Source: Lachnospiraceae bacterium
Lineage (GTDB): Bacteria > Bacillota > Clostridia > Lachnospirales > Lachnospiraceae
DNA: 7,337 bases
Assembly: GCA_900759225.1 (NCBI GenBank)
Contig: CAAEUM010000094.1
Location: 1-7,337 of the forward strand
Direction: 5' to 3'
Both the position numbers and the translations under genes were made by a program. Below the pieces are notes generated by a model that saw only the letters and a list, made by a program, of their open reading frames with translations, did no database searches and had not been told where the DNA came from. Below, piece by piece: positions 1 through 6,191 of the stretch; the first letter of the stretch is position 1; each line of letters opens with the position of its first letter.

Positions 1-1305
1 ATGACGAAAAAAGAAATAATCGAAGCGTATTTGGAAGAGCATATGGCAGAGTTTTCAGCATGTTCTGATATGATTCATGAATTTGCAGAGCCAAGTGGTG
101 AAGAATATAAATCAGCAGAAGAACTGGAAAATTTGCTGGAACGCCATGGGTTTAAGGTAGAACGAGGCTTAAAAAATCAGCCGACAGCTTTTCGGGCAGT
201 TTATGGAAATGGTCCGGTCAGAATTGGTTATATGTGTGAATATGACTCTCTTGCCACTCTGCAGCAGGATGATGTTCCATATCAACAGGGAAATGGAGGG
301 TTTGGACATGGATGTGGCCATAACTTGTTGGGAGCGGGAAGTGCAGCGGCCGGAATTGCATTAAAAGAGCTAATTGATAAGGAAGGACTTCCGGCAACGG
401 TAGTTGTTTATGGAACACCTGCTGAAGAAACATTAGAAGGAAAGACCTTAATGGTCGAAAATGGATATTTTAGGGATGTGGATGTATGTCTGGGATGGCA
501 TCCTTTGGATCATAATGATCCGGGGGAGGTAAAGTTTAAAGCGGCCAGTGCTTTTACAATGACATTTCATGGGAAAGCAGCTCATGCATGTAATTGCCCG
601 GAAAATGGGAGAAGCGCTTTAGATGCTGCAGAATTGACAAATGTAGGAGTGAATTATCTTAGAGAACATGTAAACAGGGACTGTTATATGCATTATTGCT
701 ATATTCATGGTGGAGATAGGCCGAATATTGTCCCTGAAACAGCAAAATTGTGGTATATGGTAAGAGCTTATACATATCAAGAAATGTTGGAGCTTAGAAA
801 GCGTGTTGAACGGATAGCACAGGGTGCCTGCATGATGACTGATACCACTGTGGAGTTTGAGATACTTGGGGAAAATCATGATAATAAAATGAATTTTACA
901 TTAGCTCGTCTTGCCCATGATTGTATGGTGGATATAGGGGCACCGAAATTTTCTGAGGAAGATAAGGCGTTCGCACGAGAAGTAGCTGAAAATGTGGGAA
1001 TAGAAGGGGTAAAAGGTGAGTTAGATGAAACAATTCTTCCTGTTGACGGTACAATTAAGAAAGATAATGGTTCCAGCGATGTTGCGGATGTGAGCCAGAT
1101 TGTTCCGGTTGTTAATATTAATACAGCCTGCTATGGACGGAAAACACCTAATCATAGTTGGGCAGTTACAGTTCAGGCGAAAAAACCAGCAGCTCATAAG
1201 GGTATGATTTTTGGTGCAAAAACCTTAGCATTAATGGGAGTAAGACTTGTAGAAGAGCCAGAACTTTTGAAACAAGTAAAAGTAGAATTCGAAAATGCAG
1301 AATAA
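1..1305 (+). CDS. M20-family amidohydrolase, AbgB-like (p-aminobenzoyl-glutamate hydrolase subunit B type)
   Basis: A 434-residue zinc/manganese-type amidohydrolase of peptidase family M20, closest in my recollection to AbgB, which with AbgA cleaves p-aminobenzoyl-glutamate. Visible landmarks are CEYDSL (79-84), GHGCGHNLLG (102-111, with Cys105 and His107 as likely metal ligands), GTPAEET (138-144, Glu142/Glu143 as catalytic base and ligand), GWHP (165-168, His167 ligand), GKAAHA (191-196, dimerisation-domain His195), RPNIVP (240-245), GSSDVADVS (357-365), PNHSW (383-387, His384 ligand) and AHKGMIFGAKT near the C-terminus. All metal positions are kept, so it should be active. No signal peptide is visible, so it is probably cytoplasmic. 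The ATG is the first base of the window, so its ribosome binding site cannot be seen. The N-terminus lines up with that of AbgB as I recall it, so the gene is probably complete. The protein is about 45 residues shorter than E. coli AbgB. The substrate could be another N-acyl amino acid or dipeptide; no AbgA or AbgT partner lies downstream. Confidence 0.88.
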   Translation: MTKKEIIEAYLEEHMAEFSACSDMIHEFAEPSGEEYKSAEELENLLERHGFKVERGLKNQPTAFRAVYGNGPVRIGYMCEYDSLATLQQDDVPYQQGNGGFGHGCGHNLLGAGSAAAGIALKELIDKEGLPATVVVYGTPAEETLEGKTLMVENGYFRDVDVCLGWHPLDHNDPGEVKFKAASAFTMTFHGKAAHACNCPENGRSALDAAELTNVGVNYLREHVNRDCYMHYCYIHGGDRPNIVPETAKLWYMVRAYTYQEMLELRKRVERIAQGACMMTDTTVEFEILGENHDNKMNFTLARLAHDCMVDIGAPKFSEEDKAFAREVAENVGIEGVKGELDETILPVDGTIKKDNGSSDVADVSQIVPVVNINTACYGRKTPNHSWAVTVQAKKPAAHKGMIFGAKTLALMGVRLVEEPELLKQVKVEFENAE

Positions 1306-1325
1306 CAAAAAGCATTGAAACATTA

Positions 1326-1380
1326 AGGAACTGTTGCTTCATAGATAAATAATTTTATGAAGCAATGGTTCTTGGTTTAT
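1326..1380 (+). terminator. probable Rho-independent terminator after the amidohydrolase gene
   Basis: The arms 1326-1343 and 1356-1373 form about 18 pairs: a perfect 10-bp core (TTGCTTCATA with TATGAAGCAA) and an outer part with three G-U pairs. The loop is 12 nt. The 3' side runs into CTTGGTTTAT, a weak U-tract. It begins 20 nt after the stop codon and separates the amidohydrolase from the next promoter. The stem is AT-rich, so efficiency is uncertain. Confidence 0.6.
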
Positions 1381-1403
1381 AATTGAATGATAATTTTCCT
1401 GCA

Positions 1404-1432
1404 TTGCATTTGAATTTATCTTGTGCTATCTT
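1404..1432 (+). promoter_or_regulatory. predicted sigma-A promoter for the DUF6809-like gene
   Basis: A TTGCAT -35 box (1404-1409) lies 17 bases before TATCTT (1427-1432), which is preceded by an extended -10 TGC (1424-1426). Transcription would begin near 1439, giving a leader of about 100 nt. It lies just past the terminator hairpin of the preceding gene, which fits an independent small transcript. Confidence 0.55.
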
Positions 1433-1468
1433 ATAGTTAAATAAAAGGGCAGTGCTGCTCAGAAAATG

Positions 1469-1500
1469 TTCTCCCTGAAGTCTGGAGGATTGCGGGAGAA
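1469..1500 (+). other. weak hairpin in the leader of the DUF6809-like gene
   Basis: TTCTCCC (1469-1475) and GGGAGAA (1494-1500) are perfect complements around an 18-nt loop that contains GGAGG. There is no U-tract after it, so it is not a terminator. It lies about 40 nt before the start codon. The intergenic stretch 1306-1538 otherwise holds only the terminator and promoter listed separately; I see no RNA gene in it. Confidence 0.3.
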
Positions 1501-1538
1501 AAGATGGAAGCATAAGATAAGAAAAGGCGGGCGGGAAG

Positions 1539-1826
1539 ATGGAAAAGATATTGCAGCGGCTTTATGCCGGGGAGCTGGATTTTGCAGAGCGGGAAATAAA
1601 AGGGAATGAACGGTATGATGCACTCTGCAGTAAGACCCTTCTGGATATGGAAGCGTTTACAAAAAAACTGGATGAGGATATGAAGCGGGAATTTGAGGCG
1701 CTTATGGAGAGCCAGCTGGAGCTTTCAGATATAGAAAGATCACAGAGTTTTTCGGATGGATTCAGTCTGGGTGCTGGTATTATGGCGGAGGTGTTTGAGA
1801 CAAACAGTCATTTTTTCTCGATATGA
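1539..1826 (+). CDS. small DUF6809-like protein of unknown function
   Basis: A 95-residue acidic, mostly helical protein that resembles, from memory, the DUF6809 family of short clostridial proteins. Typical traits are an N-terminal MEKILQRLYAGEL segment, a charged central helix (about residues 38-65) rich in Glu and Lys, and a C-terminal conserved block around SFSDGFSLGAGIMAEVF (70-86). There is no signal peptide, membrane segment or Cys/His metal motif. The upstream GGCGGGCGGG stretch ending just before the ATG is a poor, closely spaced ribosome binding site. This start still gives the expected N-terminus. The family has no established function that I know of. It is flanked by unrelated genes and seems to have its own promoter. 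No clear terminator follows: an AT-rich 9-bp hairpin (1811-1819 with 1825-1833) straddles the stop codon but lacks a U-tract. Confidence 0.72.
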   Translation: MEKILQRLYAGELDFAEREIKGNERYDALCSKTLLDMEAFTKKLDEDMKREFEALMESQLELSDIERSQSFSDGFSLGAGIMAEVFETNSHFFSI

Positions 1827-1839
1827 GAAGAAATAAGGT

Positions 1840-1920
1840 CATATTTTGTGATATTGTGTCAAAATGTGTTATATAGTTTTGCGTTATATAAAAATAGCGC
1901 GAAATTATAGGATGATAATT
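1840..1920 (+). promoter_or_regulatory. AT-rich region with inverted and direct repeats upstream of the importer promoter (candidate operator/UP element)
   Basis: Three small symmetries sit in this 80-base AT-rich tract. An imperfect 9-bp inverted repeat (1840-1848 with 1860-1868, one mismatch) has an 11-base spacer. GTTATATA is repeated directly 15 bp apart (1868-1875 and 1883-1890). AATTAT/ATAATT (1903-1908 and 1915-1920) is a perfect 6-bp dyad whose right arm overlaps the first two bases of the -35 box. The last is well placed for a repressor. Short dyads are common in AT-rich DNA, so this is only a candidate. Confidence 0.3.
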
Positions 1921-1946
1921 GACAACAATAGAAAAAGTGCTATACT
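1919..1946 (+). promoter_or_regulatory. strong sigma-A promoter of the BMP importer locus
   Basis: A perfect consensus -35 TTGACA (1919-1924) is followed after 16 bases by TATACT (1941-1946), with an extended -10 TGC at 1938-1940. Transcription should start near 1952-1954, leaving a leader of about 157 nt before the lipoprotein start codon. It is the best promoter in the window and fits high expression of a binding protein. Confidence 0.8.
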
Positions 1947-1980
1947 GAAAGAGTAAAAATATTACAATCAAGTGGAAATA

Positions 1981-2091
1981 GGACAGAAGAGTTTGCGTCA
2001 GGAAAAGTAAATAGCGGCACCTGGCGCATTTTTGTTCTGTAAATAGGCAGGAAGGGCCTTGTTTGCAGGAAAAATTCTGTCCGCCAACAAG
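1981..2091 (+). promoter_or_regulatory. structured mRNA leader with terminator-like hairpin (candidate attenuator)
   Basis: Within the untranslated leader, 1994-2002 pairs with 2020-2028 (9 bp, one G-U; TGCGTCAGG with CCTGGCGCA) around a 17-nt loop. It is followed at once by TTTTTGTT, which resembles an intrinsic terminator. An outer helix, ACAGAA (1983-1988) with TTCTGT (2035-2040), can extend it. The same 5' strand, GGACAGAA (1981-1988), is also perfectly complementary over 8 bp to TTCTGTCC (2075-2082), so two folds compete. A further 6-bp stem joins 2058-2063 and 2086-2091 just before the ribosome binding site. GTAAATAG occurs twice (2007-2014 and 2039-2046). I do not recognise a known riboswitch class (no purine, TPP, SAM, cobalamin or ZTP core). 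The pairing is visible; the regulatory role is inference. Confidence 0.45.
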
Positions 2092-2096
2092 TTTAT

Positions 2097-2103
2097 GGAG
2101 GAG
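2097..2103 (+). promoter_or_regulatory. ribosome binding site that fixes the lipoprotein start at 2110
   Basis: GGAGGAG lies 6 bases before the ATG at 2110. An in-frame TTG at 2059 would add 17 residues before the signal peptide, falls inside the structured leader and lacks a well-spaced GGAGG. The downstream ATG yields a textbook lipoprotein signal sequence and is preferred. Confidence 0.85.
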
Positions 2104-2109
2104 TGGATT

Positions 2110-3396
2110 ATGAAGATGAAGCGGTTCGTAAGCACAGCAATGGCAGCTGTCATGGTACTGTCCCTGGCAGCATGCGGTGGTTCCACAAATGAAACAGCAG
2201 CAAAAGAAGAAACAACAAAAGCGGCAGCTGAAACAAAGGCAGAGGAAACAACGGCAGGAGAAAAGAAGGACGAGGCGGAGAAAGCGTCTGCAGCCGGAAT
2301 TCCCAAAGAAGATCTGAAGGTAGGATTTGTATACATTGGAGATGAAAATGAGGGTTATACAGCAGCTCATTATCAGGGTGCAATGGAAATGAAGGAAGCC
2401 CTGGGCCTTTCGGATGACCAGATCATTGTAAAATGGAATACACCGGAGGATGAAACAGCCAAGGATGCGGCAATGGATCTTGCAGACCAGGGCTGTCAGA
2501 TTATTTTTGCAAACAGTTTCGGACATGAGTCCTATGTGATCGAGGCAGCAAAGGAATATCCGGAGGTTCAGTTCTGCCATGCAACCGGTTTCCAGGCAGC
2601 TTCAAGCGGCCTTCCGAATATGCACAACTACTTTACATCTATTTATGAGGCCCGCTATGTATCAGGCGTTGTTGCCGGCCTTAAATTAAATCAGATGATA
2701 GAGGAAGGAACGGTAAAAGAGGATGCCTGCAAGATCGGTTATGTAGGCGCTTATCCTTACGCAGAGGTTATCAGCGGATATACTTCTTTCTTCCTTGGAG
2801 TACGCTCTGTATGTCCAAGTGCTACGATGGAGGTTAAGTACACCAACAGCTGGGCAAGTTTTGACCTTGAGAAGGAAGCGGCAGACGCTCTGATTTCTGA
2901 CGGCTGCGTACTGATCAGCCAGCATGCAGATACAACAGGAGCACCAACCGCCTGTGAGGCAGCCGGCGTTCCATGTGTAGGCTACAATATTTCCATGATC
3001 GCCACAGCTCCTAATGCAGCCCTTACATCTGCTTCCAATAACTGGGGAGCCTATGTAACCTTTGCAGTACAGAGTGTAATTGACGGAACGGAGATTCCGG
3101 TTGACTGGTGCAAGGGCTTCTCTGACGGCGCCGTACATATTACTGAGCTTAATGAGAAAACCGTAGCTCCAGGAACGGAGGAGAAGGTAAAAGAAGTGGA
3201 AGCAGCTCTGGCAGACGGAAGCCTCCATGTATTTGATACCTCAACCTGGACGGTAAAGGGTGAAACCCTGGATACCTACAAGAAAGAGGGAAGCGATATT
3301 GAGTATATTTCTGACGGATATTTCCATGAATCTGAATTCAGTTCTGCTCCTTCCTTCGATATCCTGATTGATGGTATTACAACCATTGACAATTAA
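2110..3396 (+). CDS. BMP/Med-family lipoprotein, ABC importer solute-binding protein
   Basis: A 428-residue extracellular binding lipoprotein of the BMP family (Bmp/Med/PnrA type), the class that serves nucleoside and purine importers. The signal peptide has a KMKR basic end, a hydrophobic core and the lipobox LAAC, with lipidated Cys22. A low-complexity Ala/Glu/Thr/Lys linker (about 23-62) follows and should tether the protein to the membrane. The folded domain starts near KVGFVYIGDENEGYTAAHYQG (70-90). It contains FANSFGHE (133-140), ARYVSGVVAG (181-190), KIGYVGAYPYAEV (208-220), SQHADTTGAP (270-279) and LTSASNNWGAYV (305-316). The QHAD and NWGAY features recall a subgroup of BMP proteins distinct from the classical guanosine binders, so the ligand may be a purine base or another small molecule. 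It is the first gene of the importer locus, with its own strong promoter and a terminator just after it. Confidence 0.93.
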   Translation: MKMKRFVSTAMAAVMVLSLAACGGSTNETAAKEETTKAAAETKAEETTAGEKKDEAEKASAAGIPKEDLKVGFVYIGDENEGYTAAHYQGAMEMKEALGLSDDQIIVKWNTPEDETAKDAAMDLADQGCQIIFANSFGHESYVIEAAKEYPEVQFCHATGFQAASSGLPNMHNYFTSIYEARYVSGVVAGLKLNQMIEEGTVKEDACKIGYVGAYPYAEVISGYTSFFLGVRSVCPSATMEVKYTNSWASFDLEKEAADALISDGCVLISQHADTTGAPTACEAAGVPCVGYNISMIATAPNAALTSASNNWGAYVTFAVQSVIDGTEIPVDWCKGFSDGAVHITELNEKTVAPGTEEKVKEVEAALADGSLHVFDTSTWTVKGETLDTYKKEGSDIEYISDGYFHESEFSSAPSFDILIDGITTIDN

Positions 3397-3402
3397 ACGA
3401 AG

Positions 3403-3428
3403 CAGTTTCTGACATGAAAATGAAACTG
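3403..3428 (+). other. hairpin in the 3' untranslated part of the lipoprotein gene
   Basis: CAGTTTC (3403-3409) and GAAACTG (3422-3428) are perfect complements around a 12-nt loop, starting 6 bases after the stop codon. There is no U-tract. Together with the terminator just downstream it could protect the 3' end of a monocistronic lipoprotein mRNA. The role is inference. Confidence 0.4.
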
Positions 3429-3442
3429 GCTTAAGACGAATG

Positions 3443-3482
3443 AAAGCGGAGCTATGGTGAAATGAGATGGCTCCGCTTTTTT
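3443..3482 (+). terminator. intrinsic terminator between lipoprotein and ATPase genes
   Basis: A perfect 10-bp stem, AAAGCGGAGC (3443-3452) with GCTCCGCTTT (3470-3479), encloses a 17-nt loop and ends in six T (3477-3482). It is the clearest terminator in the window. I see no promoter between it and the ATPase, so the ATPase and permeases are probably expressed by partial read-through. Confidence 0.88.
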
Positions 3483-3515
3483 AAATCAGGGCCGGAAATA
3501 TGGGAAGGAAAATAG

Positions 3516-3523
3516 AAGGGAGG
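3516..3523 (+). promoter_or_regulatory. ribosome binding site supporting a GTG start for the ATPase
   Basis: AAGGGAGG lies 8 bases upstream of GTG at 3532. No in-frame ATG occurs before residue 25, and the residues encoded from the GTG onward (AIELKNITKRFG) form the normal first strand of an ABC ATPase. The GTG start is therefore well supported. Confidence 0.8.
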
Positions 3524-3531
3524 TCTGCCGG

Positions 3532-5064
3532 GTGAGTGAAACATATGCCATTGAATTAAAAAATATTACAAAACGCTTCGGCAAGGTAGTTGCCAATGAC
3601 AAGGTGAACATGTCTGTAAAACGGGGGGAGATCCTGTCTGTATTAGGAGAAAACGGAAGCGGGAAAACCACCCTGATGAATATGATATCAGGTATTTACT
3701 ATCCGGATGAGGGACAGATACTGGTAAATGGTAAGGAGGTTACCATCTGCTCACCCAAGGATTCCTTTGCTTTGGGAATTGGCATGATCCATCAGCATTT
3801 TAAGCTTGTGGACGTGCTTACGGCAGCGGAAAATATTATCCTGGGGCTTCCGGGAAAAGAGATTTTGGATATGAAATCTGTCCATGCCAGAATCAGGCAG
3901 CTAACAGAAAAGTATGGTTTTGAGCTTGACCCGGAACAGAAGATTTATACCATGTCTGTTTCCCAGAAGCAGACGGTAGAGATCGTAAAGCTTTTGTACC
4001 GCGGTGTGGATATACTGATCCTGGACGAGCCCACAGCAGTTCTGACCCCCCAGGAAACAGAAAAGCTTTTTGCTGTACTTCGCAACATGAGGGCGGCAGG
4101 TCATTCCATCATCATTATCACCCATAAGCTCCATGAGGTTTTGACCCTTTCAGACCGGGTGGCAGTTCTGCGGAAGGGGCAGTATATCGGGACTGTGCAG
4201 ACAAGTGAGGCAACAGAGGAATCACTGACGGAAATGATGGTGGGGAAGAAGGTAAGCTTAAATATTGAGCGTCCTGATCCGGTAAACCCGGAAAAGCGCC
4301 TGGAGGTTAGTGATGTTACCTGCGTAAATAAAGAAGGGGTAACGACACTGGACCATGTTTCCTTCCAGCTTTCCAGCGGTGAGATCCTGGGGATTGCAGG
4401 AATCGCAGGAAGCGGACAGAGGGAGCTGCTAGAGAGTATTGCAGGGCTGCAGCCCATGATGTCAGGAAGCATTACCTATTATCCTCCGGAAGGAGGCAGT
4501 GAGAACCTGGCAGGCATGAGCACAGCAGAGATCCGCAGACTAGGCATTAAGCTGTCCTTTGTGCCTGAGGATCGTCTTGGGATGGGTCTTGTTGGGGCAA
4601 TGGGGATGACCGGGAATATGATGCTCCGGGGCTACCGCAATGGAAAATCTATTTTTACAGACAGAAAGACGCCGAAAGAGCTGGCAGAGCACATTGTTCA
4701 GGAGCTGGAGGTGGTGACACCTGGTGTCAATACCCCGGTGCGCAAGCTTTCCGGCGGCAATGTGCAGAAGGTTTTGGTGGGGCGTGAAATTGCAACGAAT
4801 CCAAGGGTACTGATGGTGGCCTATCCGGTGCGGGGCCTTGATATTAATTCCTCCTATACAATTTATCACCTGTTAAATGAACAGAAAAGGCAGGGAGCGG
4901 CAGTTATCTGTGTAGGTGAGGACCTGGATGTGCTTTTAGAGCTGTGTGACCGGATCCTGGTTCTCTGCGGAGGAAGGGTGAGCGGCATTGTTGATGGAAG
5001 GACGGCTACTAAGGAACAGGTAGGATTGATGATGACAAAGATGGGAGGCGGACAGGATGAGTAA
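3532..5064 (+). CDS. ABC importer ATPase with two nucleotide-binding domains (BMP/nucleoside type)
   Basis: A 510-residue cytoplasmic ATPase with two fused nucleotide-binding domains, as in sugar and nucleoside importers (YufO/RbsA-like). Domain 1 (about 5-245) has Walker A GENGSGKTT (39-47), Q-loop HQHF (His88-Phe90 region), a signature region MSVSQKQTVEI (141-151), Walker B ILILDEPTAVL (161-171) and switch His198. Domain 2 (about 256-505) has a degenerate Walker A, GIAGSGQREL (290-299), with Gln296 in place of Lys; an intact LSGGN signature (406-410); a Walker B-like stretch LMVAYPVRGLD (427-437) lacking the Asp-Glu pair; and Glu463 at the switch His position. The degenerate second domain is usual in this family. 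In domain 1, Ser144 sits where the signature normally has Gly, which is less usual. The start is GTG. The stop overlaps the first permease by 8 bases, implying translational coupling. Confidence 0.95.
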   Translation: MSETYAIELKNITKRFGKVVANDKVNMSVKRGEILSVLGENGSGKTTLMNMISGIYYPDEGQILVNGKEVTICSPKDSFALGIGMIHQHFKLVDVLTAAENIILGLPGKEILDMKSVHARIRQLTEKYGFELDPEQKIYTMSVSQKQTVEIVKLLYRGVDILILDEPTAVLTPQETEKLFAVLRNMRAAGHSIIIITHKLHEVLTLSDRVAVLRKGQYIGTVQTSEATEESLTEMMVGKKVSLNIERPDPVNPEKRLEVSDVTCVNKEGVTTLDHVSFQLSSGEILGIAGIAGSGQRELLESIAGLQPMMSGSITYYPPEGGSENLAGMSTAEIRRLGIKLSFVPEDRLGMGLVGAMGMTGNMMLRGYRNGKSIFTDRKTPKELAEHIVQELEVVTPGVNTPVRKLSGGNVQKVLVGREIATNPRVLMVAYPVRGLDINSSYTIYHLLNEQKRQGAAVICVGEDLDVLLELCDRILVLCGGRVSGIVDGRTATKEQVGLMMTKMGGGQDE

Positions 5065-6175
5065 AGAAACAGCTGGCCAAAAAGGCAGGGAACCCTGGCT
5101 GCATATTTCAAAACGGGAGGAAATCGAGATCTGGAAGGCCTGGATGATCCGGATTGCGGCGATCCTGCTCTCTCTGGTAGTCTGCGCCATTGTCATTGTC
5201 CTGCTTACTGGCTTAAACCCCATTGAGGTGTACAAGGGCATTTTTGACGGGGCAGTTGGCACAAAGCGGCGGACCTGGATGACGATCCGCGATACCCTGG
5301 TGCTTTTGTGTATAGCAGTGGGAATCACGCCGGCCTTTAAGATGCGGTTCTGGAACATCGGAGCGGAGGGTCAGGTGCTCATTGGCGGCGTTACTTCCGC
5401 AGCCATGATGATCTATCTTGGAAATTCCCTGCCTCCTCTGGTTCTATTTCCGCTGATGCTTCTGGGAAGTGCCATGACAGCTATGGTGTGGGCAGCCATC
5501 CCGGCCTTTTTCAAGGCACACTGGAATACCAATGAAACATTGTTTACGCTTATGATGAACTACGTGGCAATGCAGGTGATCACATACTGTATTATTTTCT
5601 GGGAAAACCCCAAGGGCTCCAATTCTGTGGGAACCATCAATTCCTCCACCAAGGGCGGCTGGCTTCCGGAGCTGTTTGGGATGGAATACGGCTGGAATCT
5701 GGTGATCGTCCTTGTGATCACCATTGCCATGTATGTGTATTTAAAATACAGCAAGCAGGGCTATGAGATCTCGGTCGTAGGGGAAAGCGAAAATACAGCG
5801 AGGTATGCAGGCATTAATGTAAAGCGGGTGATCATACGGACCATGGCATTATCCGGCGCGATCTGCGGTATTGCAGGCTTCATTATCGTAAGCGGAGCCA
5901 GCCACACAATTTCCACCAGTACAGCAGGCGGACGCGGATTTACGGCAATTATCGTATCATGGCTCAGTAAGTTTAATTCTTTTGTAATGATACTGGTGTC
6001 CTTTTTCCTGGTATTTATGCAGAAAGGCGCAGGACAGATCGCGTCTCAGTTTAAGCTCAATGAAAATGCGTCGGATGTTATAACCGGTATTATCCTGTTC
6101 TTCATCCTGGGCTGTGAATTCTTTATTAACTATAAAGTAGGGCTTCGCAGCAGGCGCAGGGATGACAGAAAGTAG
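5057..6175 (+). CDS. ABC importer permease 1 (BPD_transp_2 family, YufP/NupP-like)
   Basis: A 372-residue integral membrane subunit. After a charged cytoplasmic N-terminus, hydrophobic segments are visible at roughly 30-52, 78-95, 104-122, 126-150, 163-182, 213-230, 263-281, 295-322 and 340-358. Family marks are FWNIGAEGQ (98-106) and the cytoplasmic coupling motif VGESENTARYAGIN (241-254), which contacts the ATPase. The C-terminus is basic (RSRRRDDRK). The start ATG overlaps the end of the ATPase gene, with GGGAGG 8 bases before it (5043-5048). It should pair with the next permease to form the channel for the solute delivered by the BMP lipoprotein. The substrate cannot be read from the sequence. 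Confidence 0.93.
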   Translation: MSKETAGQKGREPWLHISKREEIEIWKAWMIRIAAILLSLVVCAIVIVLLTGLNPIEVYKGIFDGAVGTKRRTWMTIRDTLVLLCIAVGITPAFKMRFWNIGAEGQVLIGGVTSAAMMIYLGNSLPPLVLFPLMLLGSAMTAMVWAAIPAFFKAHWNTNETLFTLMMNYVAMQVITYCIIFWENPKGSNSVGTINSSTKGGWLPELFGMEYGWNLVIVLVITIAMYVYLKYSKQGYEISVVGESENTARYAGINVKRVIIRTMALSGAICGIAGFIIVSGASHTISTSTAGGRGFTAIIVSWLSKFNSFVMILVSFFLVFMQKGAGQIASQFKLNENASDVITGIILFFILGCEFFINYKVGLRSRRRDDRK

Positions 6176-6183
6176 AGAGGGGG
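6174..6183 (+). promoter_or_regulatory. ribosome binding site that places the second permease start at 6192
   Basis: AGAGAGGGGG lies 8 bases before the ATG at 6192. An in-frame ATG at 6162 would add the polar residues MTESREGARF and overlap permease 1 by 14 bases, with only a close GCAGGG upstream. The shorter form begins directly with the first membrane helix, so 6192 is preferred. The 6162 start is not excluded. Confidence 0.65.
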
Positions 6184-6191
6184 CGCGATTT

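Noticed and set aside
1811..1833. AT-rich hairpin over the stop codon of the DUF6809-like gene as a terminator
   Set aside because: The 9-bp stem is mostly A-T, includes a G-U pair and has no T run after it on the + strand, so it is only noted.
2059..2109. TTG start giving a 17-residue extension of the lipoprotein
   Set aside because: It falls in the structured leader, has no well-placed GGAGG, and would put extra residues before a normal lipoprotein signal peptide that begins at 2110.
1953..2109. Purine, TPP, SAM, cobalamin or ZTP riboswitch in the importer leader
   Set aside because: I looked for the conserved core strings of these classes and found none, so no known riboswitch name is assigned.
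1780..2580. 266-residue open frame on the minus strand, rich in Cys and Phe
   Set aside because: It is antisense to the lipoprotein gene and its promoter. The Cys/Phe-rich composition is what the reverse complement of GCA/GAA-rich coding produces, and no family motif or ribosome binding site is seen.
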